The notes: generated from the letters alone by a model not told the origin. Counted from the first letter of the stretch, positions 8,088 through 17,079 are shown. The stretch is DNA of 64,000 bases from Kocuria tytonis (GCF_003226895.2 NZ_PNJG02000006.1:1-64000), one strand, 5' to 3'. Made by a program: numbers and translations.

Positions 8088-9292
8088 CGTTGTCCCCTCG
8101 AGACGAGTTGCATGGTGGCGGTGTGCTGCAGGATGCGGTCGTTGTTGACCATGAGTGACGGACCGATGCTGTCCCGGTACAGCCGGGCCAGGCTCACGGG
8201 CGAGCGGTTGGCGAAGCCCGTGATCCCCACGATCACCAGGGCGTCCCCCACGATCCGCCGCACGGCCTCCGCGCCGGAGACCTTCAGCGTGTTCATGGCG
8301 ATCGCGAACTGCATGGACTCGCACGTGGCGGGGTCCTCCCACGCGGCCTCGTAGCGGGCCACGGAGGCGCGCACCACGTCCGTCATGGACTGCAGCTGCA
8401 CCTCCAGCTCCGCCAGGCGCAGTGCCGAGGGCGGTGTGGTCCCCGGGGTCTTGCGGGCGGCCTTCTGGACCACGGACCGGGCGGTCAGCCCGGCCTGGGT
8501 GGCCATCCCGAGCCACGCCGAGGCCCACAGGCAGTGGGCGGCCGGGAGCATGGTCTGCGCCGAGATGGTCTCGAACAGCGTGGCGAACATGGCGTCCGCA
8601 CGGGTGGTGGCGTCCAGCTCGAAGGACTCGGAGCACGTGCCCCGCATCCCGAGCGCGTCCCAGCCGCGCTGGCGCTCCAGCTGCAGGTCCGCCGCCTCCA
8701 CCACCAGGAGCACCTGGTCGCTCGACGCCGCGTCCTCGCTGCGGCGGGCGGTCACCAGGATGGCGTCCGCGTACGCACCGTAGGAGATCACGGGGCAGGT
8801 CTTGTGCAGGACCACCCGGCCCTCGCCGATCGGGCGCACCGCGCACGTGGAGGTGCGGGTGTTGCCGCCGATGTTCACCTCGGTGGTGGCCGAGGCCAGT
8901 AGCAGCCCCTCGGACGCCACCCGGCGGGTGAAGTCCCGCAGGTGGTCGGTGTCCGCGTGGCGGGTCAGGCACAGCACCTGCGAGTGGTGCATGGCCAGGA
9001 TCATCGCGGTGGACGTGCACTCCCGGCCCACGCGCTCCAGCATCCGGCACAGCTCGGTGATGCTGTAGCCCAGCCCGCCGTCCGTCTCCGCGATGGGAGC
9101 GGCCAGCAGCCCCTGGGCGCGTGCCTCGTCAATGGCCTCCCGCGGGAAGCGGCCCTCCTCGTCCACGGCGGCCGCGAACTCGCGCGCCACGCGGGCCACG
9201 GCCTCCGCGCGCGCGGCCACGCGCTCGGCGCGGTCCTCGGGCTCCTCGCCCCGCGACGCGGGGGTCTCGGTCAGAACGGTGGTCTCAGTCAT
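8084..9292 (-). CDS. Acyl-CoA dehydrogenase family flavoprotein, probable aminoacyl/acyl-carrier-protein oxidase
   Basis: 402 residues from ATG 9292; the start overlaps the carrier-protein stop by eight bases (ATGACTGA). The helical N-terminal domain, central beta domain ('SATTEVNIGGNTRTSTCAV') and C-terminal helical domain follow the acyl-CoA dehydrogenase order and length. In operons with carrier proteins, family members can oxidise aminoacyl thioesters, as in prolyl-carrier-protein oxidation in pyrrole pathways. Being wedged between the carrier protein and the ligase suggests it acts on the aminoacyl carrier protein. The substrate is inferred; ordinary fatty-acyl oxidation is less likely in this setting. 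Confidence 0.88.
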   Translation of the reverse strand: MTETTVLTETPASRGEEPEDRAERVAARAEAVARVAREFAAAVDEEGRFPREAIDEARAQGLLAAPIAETDGGLGYSITELCRMLERVGRECTSTAMILAMHHSQVLCLTRHADTDHLRDFTRRVASEGLLLASATTEVNIGGNTRTSTCAVRPIGEGRVVLHKTCPVISYGAYADAILVTARRSEDAASSDQVLLVVEAADLQLERQRGWDALGMRGTCSESFELDATTRADAMFATLFETISAQTMLPAAHCLWASAWLGMATQAGLTARSVVQKAARKTPGTTPPSALRLAELEVQLQSMTDVVRASVARYEAAWEDPATCESMQFAIAMNTLKVSGAEAVRRIVGDALVIVGITGFANRSPVSLARLYRDSIGPSLMVNNDRILQHTATMQLVSRGQR

Positions 9293-9539
9293 TCTGGATC
9301 GCCTCCACGGCGTCGGTGATGGACTGCACGGACGTGAACGTGGCCTTGGTCAGGCGCTCCTCGGGGAACTCGATGTCGAACTCGTCCTCCAGGCCCAGCA
9401 TCACGTTCACGGAGGCGTGCGAGGTCATGCCGGCGCGGTACAGGTCCGCGTCCGCGGCAATGCTCTGCGCGTCCTCGGAGAGCTTGCCCTGCTCGGCGAG
9501 AACCTCGCGCACGGTGGTCTCGATGGCGGTGGAATCCAT
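9285..9539 (-). CDS. Acyl (aminoacyl) carrier protein
   Basis: 84 residues from ATG 9539, with AAAGAGG upstream. It is an acidic four-helix carrier protein. The phosphopantetheine serine is Ser40 in Gly-Met-Thr-Ser-His-Ala, followed by Val-Asn-Val-Met-Leu and an acidic helix ('EDEFDIEFPEE'). Fatty-acid carrier proteins have Asp-Ser-Leu at this site; Thr-Ser-His marks a specialised type and recalls the carrier proteins paired with amino acid:carrier-protein ligases. The preceding gene encodes a phosphopantetheinyl transferase that probably activates it. The 110-base gap before it is the only real gap in the operon and holds a hairpin. Confidence 0.93.
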   Translation of the reverse strand: MDSTAIETTVREVLAEQGKLSEDAQSIAADADLYRAGMTSHASVNVMLGLEDEFDIEFPEERLTKATFTSVQSITDAVEAIQND

Positions 9540-9619
9540 GGTGTGAACCTCTTTCGGTTGATTGCTTGGTCTTTCGTGCCGCGGTCCGGGCGCCTCGCGA
9601 CCGCCGCGGTGGTGCTCCG

Positions 9620-9640
9620 CCGTGACCCGGGAGGTCACGG
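9620..9640 (-). promoter_or_regulatory. Intra-operon hairpin before the carrier-protein gene
   Basis: CCGTGACC-TCCCG-GGTCACGG (minus-strand reading) is a perfect 8-bp stem with a 5-base loop. It lies in the only non-overlapping gap of the operon, between the phosphopantetheinyl transferase stop (9650) and the carrier-protein start (9539). There is no T run, so processing or mRNA stabilisation fits better than termination. This is inference. Confidence 0.45.
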
Positions 9641-9649
9641 CGCACCGGG

Positions 9650-10048
9650 TCAGCACACGGCGAGCGCCACGGCCATGGCGAAGCCGCCGTCGTGGGAGGT
9701 GGTGACGCTCCACTCCCGCAGCCCCCTGCGGTGGGCCAGGAGCCGCGCGGAGTCCCGCAGCTGCACCCGGGGTTCTCCGTGCGCCGCCGAGCGGATCATG
9801 ATGTGGGGCCAGGGCACGGCGTCGTCTCCGCCGGGCCGCAGGACCTTCATCACGGCCTCCTTGGCGGCGAAGCGCCCCGCCACGGACTCCGCCGACGGCG
9901 CGCCCTCCCCTCCCCGGGTGAGGTCCGCGACCTCCTCCGGGGAGAACACGGCACGCAGGTAGCGCTCGCCACGCCGCTCCAGCGCCTCGGCCACCGGAGC
10001 GACCGCCTGCAGGTCGCATCCCATTTGGGGAGCGTGCGGCACGGTCAT
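9650..10048 (-). CDS. AcpS-type 4'-phosphopantetheinyl transferase
   Basis: 132 residues from ATG 10048, overlapping the esterase stop by ATGA. It transfers 4'-phosphopantetheine from CoA to a carrier-protein serine. The AcpS signatures are present: Gly-Cys-Asp-Leu near residue 10, Phe-Ser-Pro-Glu-Glu at 35-39, Arg-Phe-Ala-Ala-Lys-Glu-Ala at 59-65 (metal-binding Glu and catalytic Lys), and Ser-Val-Thr-Thr-Ser-His-Asp near 114-120. Length matches the family. A genome normally has a separate housekeeping AcpS, so this copy is probably dedicated to the carrier protein encoded next to it. Confidence 0.9.
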   Translation of the reverse strand: MTVPHAPQMGCDLQAVAPVAEALERRGERYLRAVFSPEEVADLTRGGEGAPSAESVAGRFAAKEAVMKVLRPGGDDAVPWPHIMIRSAAHGEPRVQLRDSARLLAHRRGLREWSVTTSHDGGFAMAVALAVC

Positions 10049-11205
10049 GACGCACCCCCGGAGGTCACGTCCCGGAACTCGGGAGCCACCGACGGCCGGG
10101 GTGCGCTCCGCTCCAGGTGGAGCCGGTCCGCCCAGCGGCCCAGGGCCACCGTGGCGGCGGGACGCCAGCACTCGAACGTGTGCCCGCCGTCGCACGAGCC
10201 CGCCGCCCCGTACTCGGTGTACTCGCCCTTCACACCCCGGGAGTCGAGCTCACGGGCGAACGCGGCGGTGGTGTCCCGCAGGGCGGGTTCGATGTCCCCC
10301 GCCTGGCCGTTGCCCTTGCCCGCGAAGAGCTGCACGCGCACGTCCTTGAGCTTCCCGCTCTGGGCCAGGGGGTCGTGGGCCTGCCACTGCTCGTCCGTGG
10401 TGGTGCTGCCGTCCCCGAAGACCGAGTCCGTCTTCCCGGTGCTCTGCTGGGAGGCCTCGGTGAAGTACTGGCGGGCGTCCGAGGACGAGAGATCCAGCAG
10501 ACCGGACAGGCTGACGGCCTCCCCGAAGAGATCGGGACGGTCCTCGGCGTAGCGCACGGCGCCGTAGCCCCCCATCGAATTGCCGAGGACCAGTCGGTGG
10601 TCGCGGTCCGCGGCCGTGGACAGGTGCGAGTCCACCCACGGCACCACCTGCTCCAGGTGGAACGTCTCCCAGTTCTGTATCGTCTTCTCGTGGTCGGCCC
10701 AGTCCGTGTACCACCCCTGCTGGCCGCCACTGAGGACGACCGTGATCACGGGCAGACCACCGGTGACCTGCTCCGCCTGCCCGGCTTCGTACCACTGCAG
10801 TGCGGGAGCGTCCGTGGCCCCGCTGCCGGGCAGCATGTACACCACGGGGTAGGCAACGGCGGGGTCGTAGTTCTCCGGGGTGATGACCACCACGGAGTTG
10901 CGTCCCCCGGGCGCGTCGGGGGAGACGGCATCGGTCTGCACCTCCAGCTCCACGGCCCGGGGCGAGAGCCCGCGTGCCCCGCTGACGGTGATCCCGTCCG
11001 CCTGCCGCCGGAGCGCCTCCGGGTCCGCGAACCCCGTCTGCTTCACGGCCTGGGCGTCGAAGCCCATGGCCGGGGCGGACGTGGCAGCGGGCTCGGGTCC
11101 ACCCGTGCCGCACGCCGTCAGCAGCGCGGTCGTGAGAGCGCCGGCCACGAGCACTCGCAGGGCGCCCCGGCCGGAGCGGCGGGGGTTCGTGCTGTGTCCT
11201 GTCAT
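10045..11205 (-). CDS. Secreted esterase-family lipoprotein (antigen 85/esterase D type)
   Basis: 386 residues from ATG 11205, overlapping the upstream hydrolase stop by ATGA. A basic N-terminus and a hydrophobic stretch end in a lipobox Leu-Leu-Thr-Ala-Cys (Cys32), so it should be exported and lipid-anchored. The mature part is an alpha/beta hydrolase of the esterase superfamily that includes mycolyltransferases and S-formylglutathione hydrolase: nucleophile Ser in 'GNSMGG' near residue 210 and a His in 'GGHTFE' near 342. It is the only exported protein of the operon and may act on the finished product or attach it at the cell surface. That role is inferred. Confidence 0.82.
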   Translation of the reverse strand: MTGHSTNPRRSGRGALRVLVAGALTTALLTACGTGGPEPAATSAPAMGFDAQAVKQTGFADPEALRRQADGITVSGARGLSPRAVELEVQTDAVSPDAPGGRNSVVVITPENYDPAVAYPVVYMLPGSGATDAPALQWYEAGQAEQVTGGLPVITVVLSGGQQGWYTDWADHEKTIQNWETFHLEQVVPWVDSHLSTAADRDHRLVLGNSMGGYGAVRYAEDRPDLFGEAVSLSGLLDLSSSDARQYFTEASQQSTGKTDSVFGDGSTTTDEQWQAHDPLAQSGKLKDVRVQLFAGKGNGQAGDIEPALRDTTAAFARELDSRGVKGEYTEYGAAGSCDGGHTFECWRPAATVALGRWADRLHLERSAPRPSVAPEFRDVTSGGAS

Positions 11206-12875
11206 GCGGCGCACGGCGCCACCTTCCCCTCGGTCTGTCCGCCCAGTCCCACGGCGGCGTCGATGATCTGCAGTGCGGCGAGGCGCGAGGAGTGCGCCTG
11301 CAGCGAATGGTCCAGCTCGGGGACGTAGACCACCTCGATCCGGCGGCCCTGCCGTGTCAGCCGGGCCAGGCCCTCCTCGCCGCGCTCCCCCCGGAACAGC
11401 AGCCCGTCCTCGGGGCCGAAGTACAGGGACAGCTCGGCACCTCGTGTGGCGTACTCCATGACCACCTCCGGCACGTTCGGGATGTTGCGCCGTCCCAGGA
11501 CCAGCCACACGGGATAGGGCATCCGGCGGCGCACCCTGTTCTTGATCCGGGTGCGCCAGCCCTCGGCCAGTTCCACGTCCATGGCGGTCCGCAGCTTCTC
11601 CAGCACGGCGTCCACGTCCCAGTTGCGGTAGAGCCGCTCGTAGTAGCGCTCGGTGGCCCGCCACGACACGTTGTTGATCACCACGCGCCGGGTCATCGCA
11701 CTCGTGGGCGGGGCCATGGCCACGAGCCAGCCGCCCAGGCAGAGTCCCGCCCCCGTGACCTCCTCACCCGTGCGCTCCCGCAGCCATCCGGCACCCATGT
11801 CCAGGTCCCACATGCCCTGGGCCGTGTACGGGTTGACGTCCTTGACCTCGTCCAGTCCGGCGGCGTCGCCGCAGTGGTGGCGTTCCACGCGCAGCGCGGG
11901 AACGCCGCGGGCGGCGAGCCGTCGGGCCTGCACGGTCCACAGTCCCGTGGGACCGTCCTTGGGATCCACGGCGGGCGGGGCGAGCAGGACGGCGCCCGCA
12001 CCGGTTCCGTGCCGGCCCACCGGATGCGTGTAGGACGCCGGGAGCCGGTCCGGCCCGAGCTCCAGCAGCTCCTCCTCGACGTCCACGCCGAACTCCGCGA
12101 CGTGCAGCCGGGCTACGGTCACCGGCCGCCACCCGCTGACGTCCGCCCATTCGGCGCGAGGCACGGGAGCACCGGACGGGTCCTCCAGCCGGGCCACGAG
12201 CGCGGCAATGGCCTCGGGGCTCGCCTTCGCGTAGATGGTCGCCACCCCGTAGAGCTTCTTGGCCACCCTGCGGTCCTGTTCGCGCACCGGCACGAGCCCC
12301 GGCGCGGCGACCAGTCGGGGCTCCGGCAGGGCCCGGACGGTCTCGGCCTCCTCGTCCGTGAAGTGCATGCCCCCGATCTCCACGCCGTGTTCCGTCTCGG
12401 GTGGGAGCGGGAGCCCGCTCACGCGCCGCAGTCCCGTGTACTGCCGCATGTACGCGGCGCCGGAGACCGGTTCCCAGAGCAGGCGGGTGCCGAAGGGCAG
12501 AGTGGACGTGGCGAGGATCGCGGCCCCGATCCGCAGGCCGATCCCGTGCACGGGAAGCTCCGGGCCCACCAGTTCACGAGCGGTGCGGTACGCCACGGCA
12601 ATGTCCTCGTGCCACACGGCCACGGGATCGCTGCCCGCGGGGCGCTCACCGGACTCGCTGGTCCCGCTCCACGCCAGCCGGATGGCGAGCCAGCCCTCGG
12701 CGGCCGCCCGGGCCGCGACGAGGCGCATGCTGCGGCGGCTCACCACCTCCTCGCGGGCCAGGGCGGGCACCACGATCACGGCACCGCGCACACGACCGTC
12801 CGCGGGGCCGTGGAGCCACGCCTGAATGGTGTGCTGCTCCCCCGCCAGAAAAGTTGCCTGACCGGCAATACGCAT
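11202..12875 (-). CDS. Two-domain alpha/beta hydrolase, first gene of the carrier-protein operon
   Basis: 557 residues from ATG 12875, preceded by GGGGAG. It is a diverged paralogue of the hydrolase at 1007-2761: shared Trp-Ser-Gly-Thr in the N-terminal half, a C-terminal cysteine elbow Gly-Leu-Cys-Leu-Gly-Gly near residue 380, a 'VINNVSW' segment and Leu-Asp-His-Ser near 522. Here the N-terminal elbow reads Gly-Leu-Arg-Ile-Gly, so that half lacks a serine nucleophile and is probably structural. Cysteine elbows are typical of dienelactone hydrolases. Similar paired hydrolases accompany carrier proteins in some exopolysaccharide loci, a family-level recollection that supports a link to the neighbouring polysaccharide genes. 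Substrate unknown. Confidence 0.8.
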   Translation of the reverse strand: MRIAGQATFLAGEQHTIQAWLHGPADGRVRGAVIVVPALAREEVVSRRSMRLVAARAAAEGWLAIRLAWSGTSESGERPAGSDPVAVWHEDIAVAYRTARELVGPELPVHGIGLRIGAAILATSTLPFGTRLLWEPVSGAAYMRQYTGLRRVSGLPLPPETEHGVEIGGMHFTDEEAETVRALPEPRLVAAPGLVPVREQDRRVAKKLYGVATIYAKASPEAIAALVARLEDPSGAPVPRAEWADVSGWRPVTVARLHVAEFGVDVEEELLELGPDRLPASYTHPVGRHGTGAGAVLLAPPAVDPKDGPTGLWTVQARRLAARGVPALRVERHHCGDAAGLDEVKDVNPYTAQGMWDLDMGAGWLRERTGEEVTGAGLCLGGWLVAMAPPTSAMTRRVVINNVSWRATERYYERLYRNWDVDAVLEKLRTAMDVELAEGWRTRIKNRVRRRMPYPVWLVLGRRNIPNVPEVVMEYATRGAELSLYFGPEDGLLFRGERGEEGLARLTRQGRRIEVVYVPELDHSLQAHSSRLAALQIIDAAVGLGGQTEGKVAPCAA

Positions 12876-13210
12876 GTTTCTCCCCAGTTCCGCACCGGAT
12901 GCGCCTCAGCCGCGCACCGGTGCTTCGCTCCCGCCCTCCCGACGGGCACCTTCCCGCGGTCGATTCCCCCGCCGCGAGAAGCGTTCCCCTGCCCGATCCT
13001 CGCGTTCCCCGCCGGGATCGTGCAGCTTTGCACTCACAAATCATAGCCCGGGGTCCTGAGGGAGTGGCCGTGCCCGCCGTCCCCTAATGTGTGTTTTTGC
13101 ATTGAGATGACTGTTTTTCCCGTTCCGACCTGTGGTTTCACGCGGTTGTACCTACATGAGCCCACACAGATTTGTGGTCATTGTGGCGGCGTGGCGTTCT
13201 GCGCGGTGAT
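12876..13210. promoter_or_regulatory. Divergent promoter region, operon side
   Basis: The region is AT-richer than its surroundings. On the minus strand a TATGAT at 13045-13040 could be the -10 of the eight-gene operon; its -35 is weak. Just downstream is a small inverted repeat, GTGCA-GCTT-TGCAC, at 13019-13032, which could be an operator. No credible gene is seen here. Confidence 0.4.
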
Positions 13211-13345
13211 TATGATGGTGAACGGTTGGCGGTTGCCGATAGCGACCGCCGATCATGTTTTCGCATTCCCGCTGAATTTCCGGGAATGGCGGTGGACCTG
13301 GGGAGGTCCGCCGCAACTGGGGGAGAGCCGGACGCCGCTCCGGCT
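13211..13345 (+). promoter_or_regulatory. Promoter and structured 5' leader of the glycosyltransferase-gmd-fcl unit
   Basis: TATGAT at 13211-13216 could be a -10. Downstream are three hairpins in series: 13229-13249 (8-bp stem, one G-U), 13289-13314 (11-bp stem, GGGG loop, one G-U) and 13326-13345 (7-bp stem followed by TTCAT). They end six bases before the GGGGGAGGAG ribosome binding site at 13352. This suggests attenuation or protein-controlled antitermination. I could not match it to a known riboswitch. Confidence 0.45.
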
Positions 13346-13366
13346 TTCATTGGGGGAGGAGAAAGC

Positions 13367-14629
13367 GTGTCACCACGCGTCCTGATCGTAGGTCTGAACT
13401 ATTCACCGGAACACACGGGCATCGCCCCGTACACCGCCGGCATGGCCCAGGCCCTGCGCGAGTCCGGCTGGGACGTGGAGGTCATCACCGGCCTGCCGCA
13501 CTACCCGCAGTGGCGCATCCACGACGGGTACCCGCGCACCGGCGATCCGCACGAGGTCATCGACGGCGTGCCCGTCCTGCGCGTCCCGCACCCCGTGCCG
13601 CACGACGCCGGCCAGCTGCGCCGCCTCGGCATGGAGATCGTCTTCGGGCTGCGCGCCGCCACGGCACCGTGGGGCAGGCCCGACGCCGTCGTGGTCGTCA
13701 CCCCGGCGCTGTTCGCCTCGGCGATCGTGCGGGTGCGCGCCGCACTGACCCGGACCCCCGTGATCGCGTGGGTGCACGACATCTACACCGCCGGCCTGTC
13801 GGAGACGGGTGCGGCCGGTGGACCGGTCACGCACATGATGCGCGCCGTGGAGGGGACGTTCCTGCGCTCGTGCAGCGGCGCCGTCGTGATCCACGACCGG
13901 TTCGCGGACTACCTCCGGGGCCACATGGGAGTGGCCGCGGAGCGCATCACCACCGTGCGCAACTGGACCCACATCTCCGAGGCACCCACCGTGGACACCG
14001 ATGCCCTGCGGCGGCGGTTCGGCTGGGGCCCCGAGGACGTGGTGGTGCTGCACACCGGCAACATGGGCGCCAAGCAGGACCTGACCAACGTGGCCGCGGC
14101 CGCTCAGGTGGCCGAGCGCACGGGGGCCCCGCTGCGCTTCGTGCTCGTGGGCGGTGGGCACCAGCGCCCGCAGCTCGAGCAGCTTGCCACCACCACGCCG
14201 CGCTTCGAGGTGCTGCCCAGCGTGGACAACGACACCTACGCCGGGCTGCTGCGCGCGGCGGACGTCCTGCTGGTCAACGAACGTCCCGGGCTCACGGAGA
14301 TGTGCGTGCCCAGCAAGCTCACCAGCTACTTCACCGCGGACCGCCCCGTGCTCGCGGCCGTCGAGGCCGCCGGCCCCTCAGCCGCGGAGCTCGCCGCCGC
14401 GGACGCCGGGATCCGGGTGCGGCCCGGGGATCCGGAGGCACTGGTGGAAGGCGCCATGCAACTGCACGACGAGTGGATCACCACCGGCGGAGCCACCCAC
14501 CGCGGGGGGCGCCGCTACGTCCGCGAGGTCCTGAGCAGGGGCGCCGCCGTGCGCTCCTTCGTCTCCGCGGTGGCGAAGCTGCTGCCCGTCACAACGGAGC
14601 ACCGGGCGCCCGCCACCGTCAATTCCTGA
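13367..14629 (+). CDS. Glycosyltransferase, WcaI-like (GT4 family)
   Basis: 420 residues from GTG 13367, with a strong ribosome binding site at 13352-13361 directly upstream. The N-terminus '[19 protein letters not shown]' is characteristic of WcaI-type transferases of colanic-acid-like loci, which probably add fucose during repeat-unit assembly. The GT-B fold is completed by a C-terminal nucleotide-sugar-binding domain with Gly-Asn-Met-Gly near residue 230 and Glu-Arg-Pro-Gly near 305. It precedes gmd and fcl, which make GDP-L-fucose, consistent with a fucosyltransferase. The exact linkage cannot be told. Confidence 0.85.
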   Translation: MSPRVLIVGLNYSPEHTGIAPYTAGMAQALRESGWDVEVITGLPHYPQWRIHDGYPRTGDPHEVIDGVPVLRVPHPVPHDAGQLRRLGMEIVFGLRAATAPWGRPDAVVVVTPALFASAIVRVRAALTRTPVIAWVHDIYTAGLSETGAAGGPVTHMMRAVEGTFLRSCSGAVVIHDRFADYLRGHMGVAAERITTVRNWTHISEAPTVDTDALRRRFGWGPEDVVVLHTGNMGAKQDLTNVAAAAQVAERTGAPLRFVLVGGGHQRPQLEQLATTTPRFEVLPSVDNDTYAGLLRAADVLLVNERPGLTEMCVPSKLTSYFTADRPVLAAVEAAGPSAAELAAADAGIRVRPGDPEALVEGAMQLHDEWITTGGATHRGGRRYVREVLSRGAAVRSFVSAVAKLLPVTTEHRAPATVNS

Positions 14630-14681
14630 CACACCGGGGCCACGGTCCCGACGAACACCATCCACTAGGGGAGAGAACATC

Positions 14682-15722
14682 ATGGGCAAGAAAGCGCTCA
14701 TCACGGGCATCACCGGGCAGGACGGTTCCTATCTGGCGGAACTGCTGCTGTCCAAGGGCTACGAGGTGCACGGCCTGATCCGCCGCGCGTCCACCTTCAA
14801 CACGTCGCGCATCGACCACCTGTACCAGGACCCCCACAACACGGACGCGCGCATGTTCCTGCACTACGGGGACCTCTCCGACGCGGCCCGCCTGGTCACC
14901 CTCATGGGCGAGATCGACCCGGACGAGGTCTACAACCTGGCCGCGCAGTCCCACGTGCGCGTGTCCTTCGACGAGCCCGAGCACACCGGTGACACCACGG
15001 GGCTCGGCACCGTGCGCCTGCTCGAGGCCGTGCGCCGCGCCGGTGTGAAGTGCCGCTTCTACCAGGCCTCCACGTCCGAGCTGTTCGGGGCCACCCCGCC
15101 GCCGCAGAACGAGGACACCCCCTTCTACCCGCGCTCGCCCTACGGCGCGGCGAAGATCTACTCGTACTGGATCACCAAGAACTACCGCGAGGCGTACGAC
15201 ATGTTCGCCGTGAACGGGATCCTCTTCAACCACGAGTCCCCCCGCCGCGGCGAGACGTTCGTGACCCGCAAGATCACCCGCGCAGTGGCCGCCATCGCCG
15301 CGGGCAAGCAGGAGCACCTGTACATGGGCAACCTCGACGCCGTCCGCGACTGGGGCTACGCCGCCGAGTACGTGGAGGGCATGTGGCGCATGCTGCAGGT
15401 GGACGAGCCCGAGGACTTCGTGCTGGCCACCGGCCGGCCGAGCACCGTGCGCGAGTTCCTGGAGACCGCGTTCGAGCACGCCGGACTGGACTGGGAGAAG
15501 CACGTGCGCTTCGACGAGCGCTACCTGCGCCCCACCGAGGTGGACGCCCTGATCGGTGATCCCTCCAAGGCGGAGCAGAAGCTCGGCTGGAAGGCCACCG
15601 TGCACGCCCCCGAGCTCGCGCGCATCATGGTGGACGCGGACCGCACCGCCCTGGAGTGCGCCGGGTCCCCGTGGATCGACACCGTCAAGCAGGAGATCTG
15701 GGCACCGGGGCACGCCGCATGA
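14682..15722 (+). CDS. gmd: GDP-mannose 4,6-dehydratase
   Basis: 346 residues from ATG 14682, with AGGGGAG upstream. It converts GDP-D-mannose to GDP-4-keto-6-deoxy-D-mannose with bound NADP, the first step to GDP-L-fucose. The N-terminal Rossmann motif is Thr-Gly-Ile-Thr-Gly-Gln-Asp-Gly; Ser-Thr-Ser-Glu-Leu-Phe-Gly and Tyr-Gly-Ala-Ala-Lys carry the catalytic residues; '[16 protein letters not shown]' is diagnostic of the family. Length is normal. The stop overlaps the next start (ATGA), so fcl is translationally coupled. Confidence 0.97.
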   Translation: MGKKALITGITGQDGSYLAELLLSKGYEVHGLIRRASTFNTSRIDHLYQDPHNTDARMFLHYGDLSDAARLVTLMGEIDPDEVYNLAAQSHVRVSFDEPEHTGDTTGLGTVRLLEAVRRAGVKCRFYQASTSELFGATPPPQNEDTPFYPRSPYGAAKIYSYWITKNYREAYDMFAVNGILFNHESPRRGETFVTRKITRAVAAIAAGKQEHLYMGNLDAVRDWGYAAEYVEGMWRMLQVDEPEDFVLATGRPSTVREFLETAFEHAGLDWEKHVRFDERYLRPTEVDALIGDPSKAEQKLGWKATVHAPELARIMVDADRTALECAGSPWIDTVKQEIWAPGHAA

Positions 15723-16783
15723 GCACGGAGCCGAACAGCGAGGAGCACATGACACACACCGGACCGGACTGGCCCCGCACCGTCAGCGACCCCGCCGACG
15801 CCCGCACCACCGACGACGTCGACTACTCGCCCCGTGAGCTGGACCGCTCCGCCCCGTTCTACGTGGCGGGGCACCGGGGCCTGGTGGGCTCCGCGATCTG
15901 GCGTCACCTGGAGAGCCAGGGATTCGAGAACCTGATCGGGGCCACGTCCCGGGAGCTGGACCTGCGGGACCGCGACGCCGTGGAGGCCTTCATGGCGCGG
16001 CACGCGCCGCGCTACCTGGTCCTGGCGGCCGCGAAGGTGGGGGGGATCGGGGCCAACAGCACCCGCCCCGTGGACTTCCTCTCCGACAACCTGCGCATCC
16101 AGCTCAACGTCCTGGACGCCGCGCGGGCCGCGGGGGTGGAGCGCGTGCTGTTCCTGGGCTCGTCCTGCATCTACCCGAAGCTCGCGGAGCAGCCGCTGCG
16201 GGAGAACGCGCTGCTGACCGGGTACCTCGAACCCACCAACGATGCGTACGCGATCGCGAAGATCGCGGGCATCCTGCACGTGCAGTCCGTGCGTCGGCAG
16301 TACGGGCTGCCCTGGATCTCGGCCATGCCCACCAACCTGTACGGACCCGGGGACAACTTCTCCCCCGCCGGTTCGCACGTGCTGCCCGCCATGATCCGCC
16401 GCTACGACGAGGCGGTGCGCAACGGGGACACCGAGATCACCAACTGGGGTTCGGGTTCACCGCGCCGCGAGTTCCTGCACGTGGACGATCTCGCGTCCGC
16501 GTGCCTCTTCCTCCTGGAGCACTACGACGGCCCGCAGCAGGTCAACGTGGGAGTGGGCGAGGACGTCACGATCAAGGAACTCGCCGAGCTCGTGGCCACC
16601 GCCACCGGTTATCGGGGCGTCACCCACTGGGACGCCTCCAAACCGGACGGGACCCCGCGCAAGCTCATGGAGGTCTCCCACCTGACGTCGCTCGGGTGGA
16701 CGGCCGCCATCGACCTGCCCACGGGTCTCGAGGACACCGTGGCGTGGTACCGGGCGCACCGGGACTCCGCCAGGGGCATGTGA
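15719..16783 (+). CDS. fcl: GDP-L-fucose synthase
   Basis: 354 residues if started at ATG 15719 in the gmd stop; ATG 15749, with GAGGAG close upstream, is an equally good start and gives 344. The enzyme epimerises and reduces GDP-4-keto-6-deoxymannose to GDP-L-fucose with NADPH. Visible are Gly-His-Arg-Gly-Leu-Val-Gly (nucleotide binding), 'LGSSCIYPK' and Tyr-Ala-Ile-Ala-Lys (catalytic Tyr and Lys). The 20-40 extra N-terminal residues before the Rossmann fold are polar and unusual for the family, which favours the shorter form. A strong terminator follows. Confidence 0.95.
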   Translation: MSTEPNSEEHMTHTGPDWPRTVSDPADARTTDDVDYSPRELDRSAPFYVAGHRGLVGSAIWRHLESQGFENLIGATSRELDLRDRDAVEAFMARHAPRYLVLAAAKVGGIGANSTRPVDFLSDNLRIQLNVLDAARAAGVERVLFLGSSCIYPKLAEQPLRENALLTGYLEPTNDAYAIAKIAGILHVQSVRRQYGLPWISAMPTNLYGPGDNFSPAGSHVLPAMIRRYDEAVRNGDTEITNWGSGSPRREFLHVDDLASACLFLLEHYDGPQQVNVGVGEDVTIKELAELVATATGYRGVTHWDASKPDGTPRKLMEVSHLTSLGWTAAIDLPTGLEDTVAWYRAHRDSARGM

Positions 16784-16813
16784 CTGCTCCACGGAACGCA
16801 CCACCGCGCGACG

Positions 16814-16847
16814 AAGGCGGGCGGCCCCACGGGCCGCCCGCCTTTTT
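16814..16847 (+). terminator. Rho-independent terminator after fcl
   Basis: A perfect 14-bp GC-rich stem with a CAC loop is followed by a T run (five T in all, two of them in the stem). It closes the glycosyltransferase-gmd-fcl transcript. The remaining gap up to 17079 shows no gene. Confidence 0.92.
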
Positions 16848-17079
16848 CGTGCCCGCCCGTACCGCCCCCTGCCGCCGGATCGGATTCCCGCCGGTCGATC
16901 CGCGGCGGGCCCGGGCCGGTACGGATGGTCCGCGAACCGTGGGGTGCGGGCGGCGTCGTCGTGCGGCACCGGCCGGGGAGCGGGTCACCGCGAGGTGCGG
17001 GCCGCCGAGGAGGGACGCGCTGCCGGTGAGGCGCGGCGGCCGCGGCAGGACCAGGCCCCGAGAAGAGCTTGGGGGCGGC

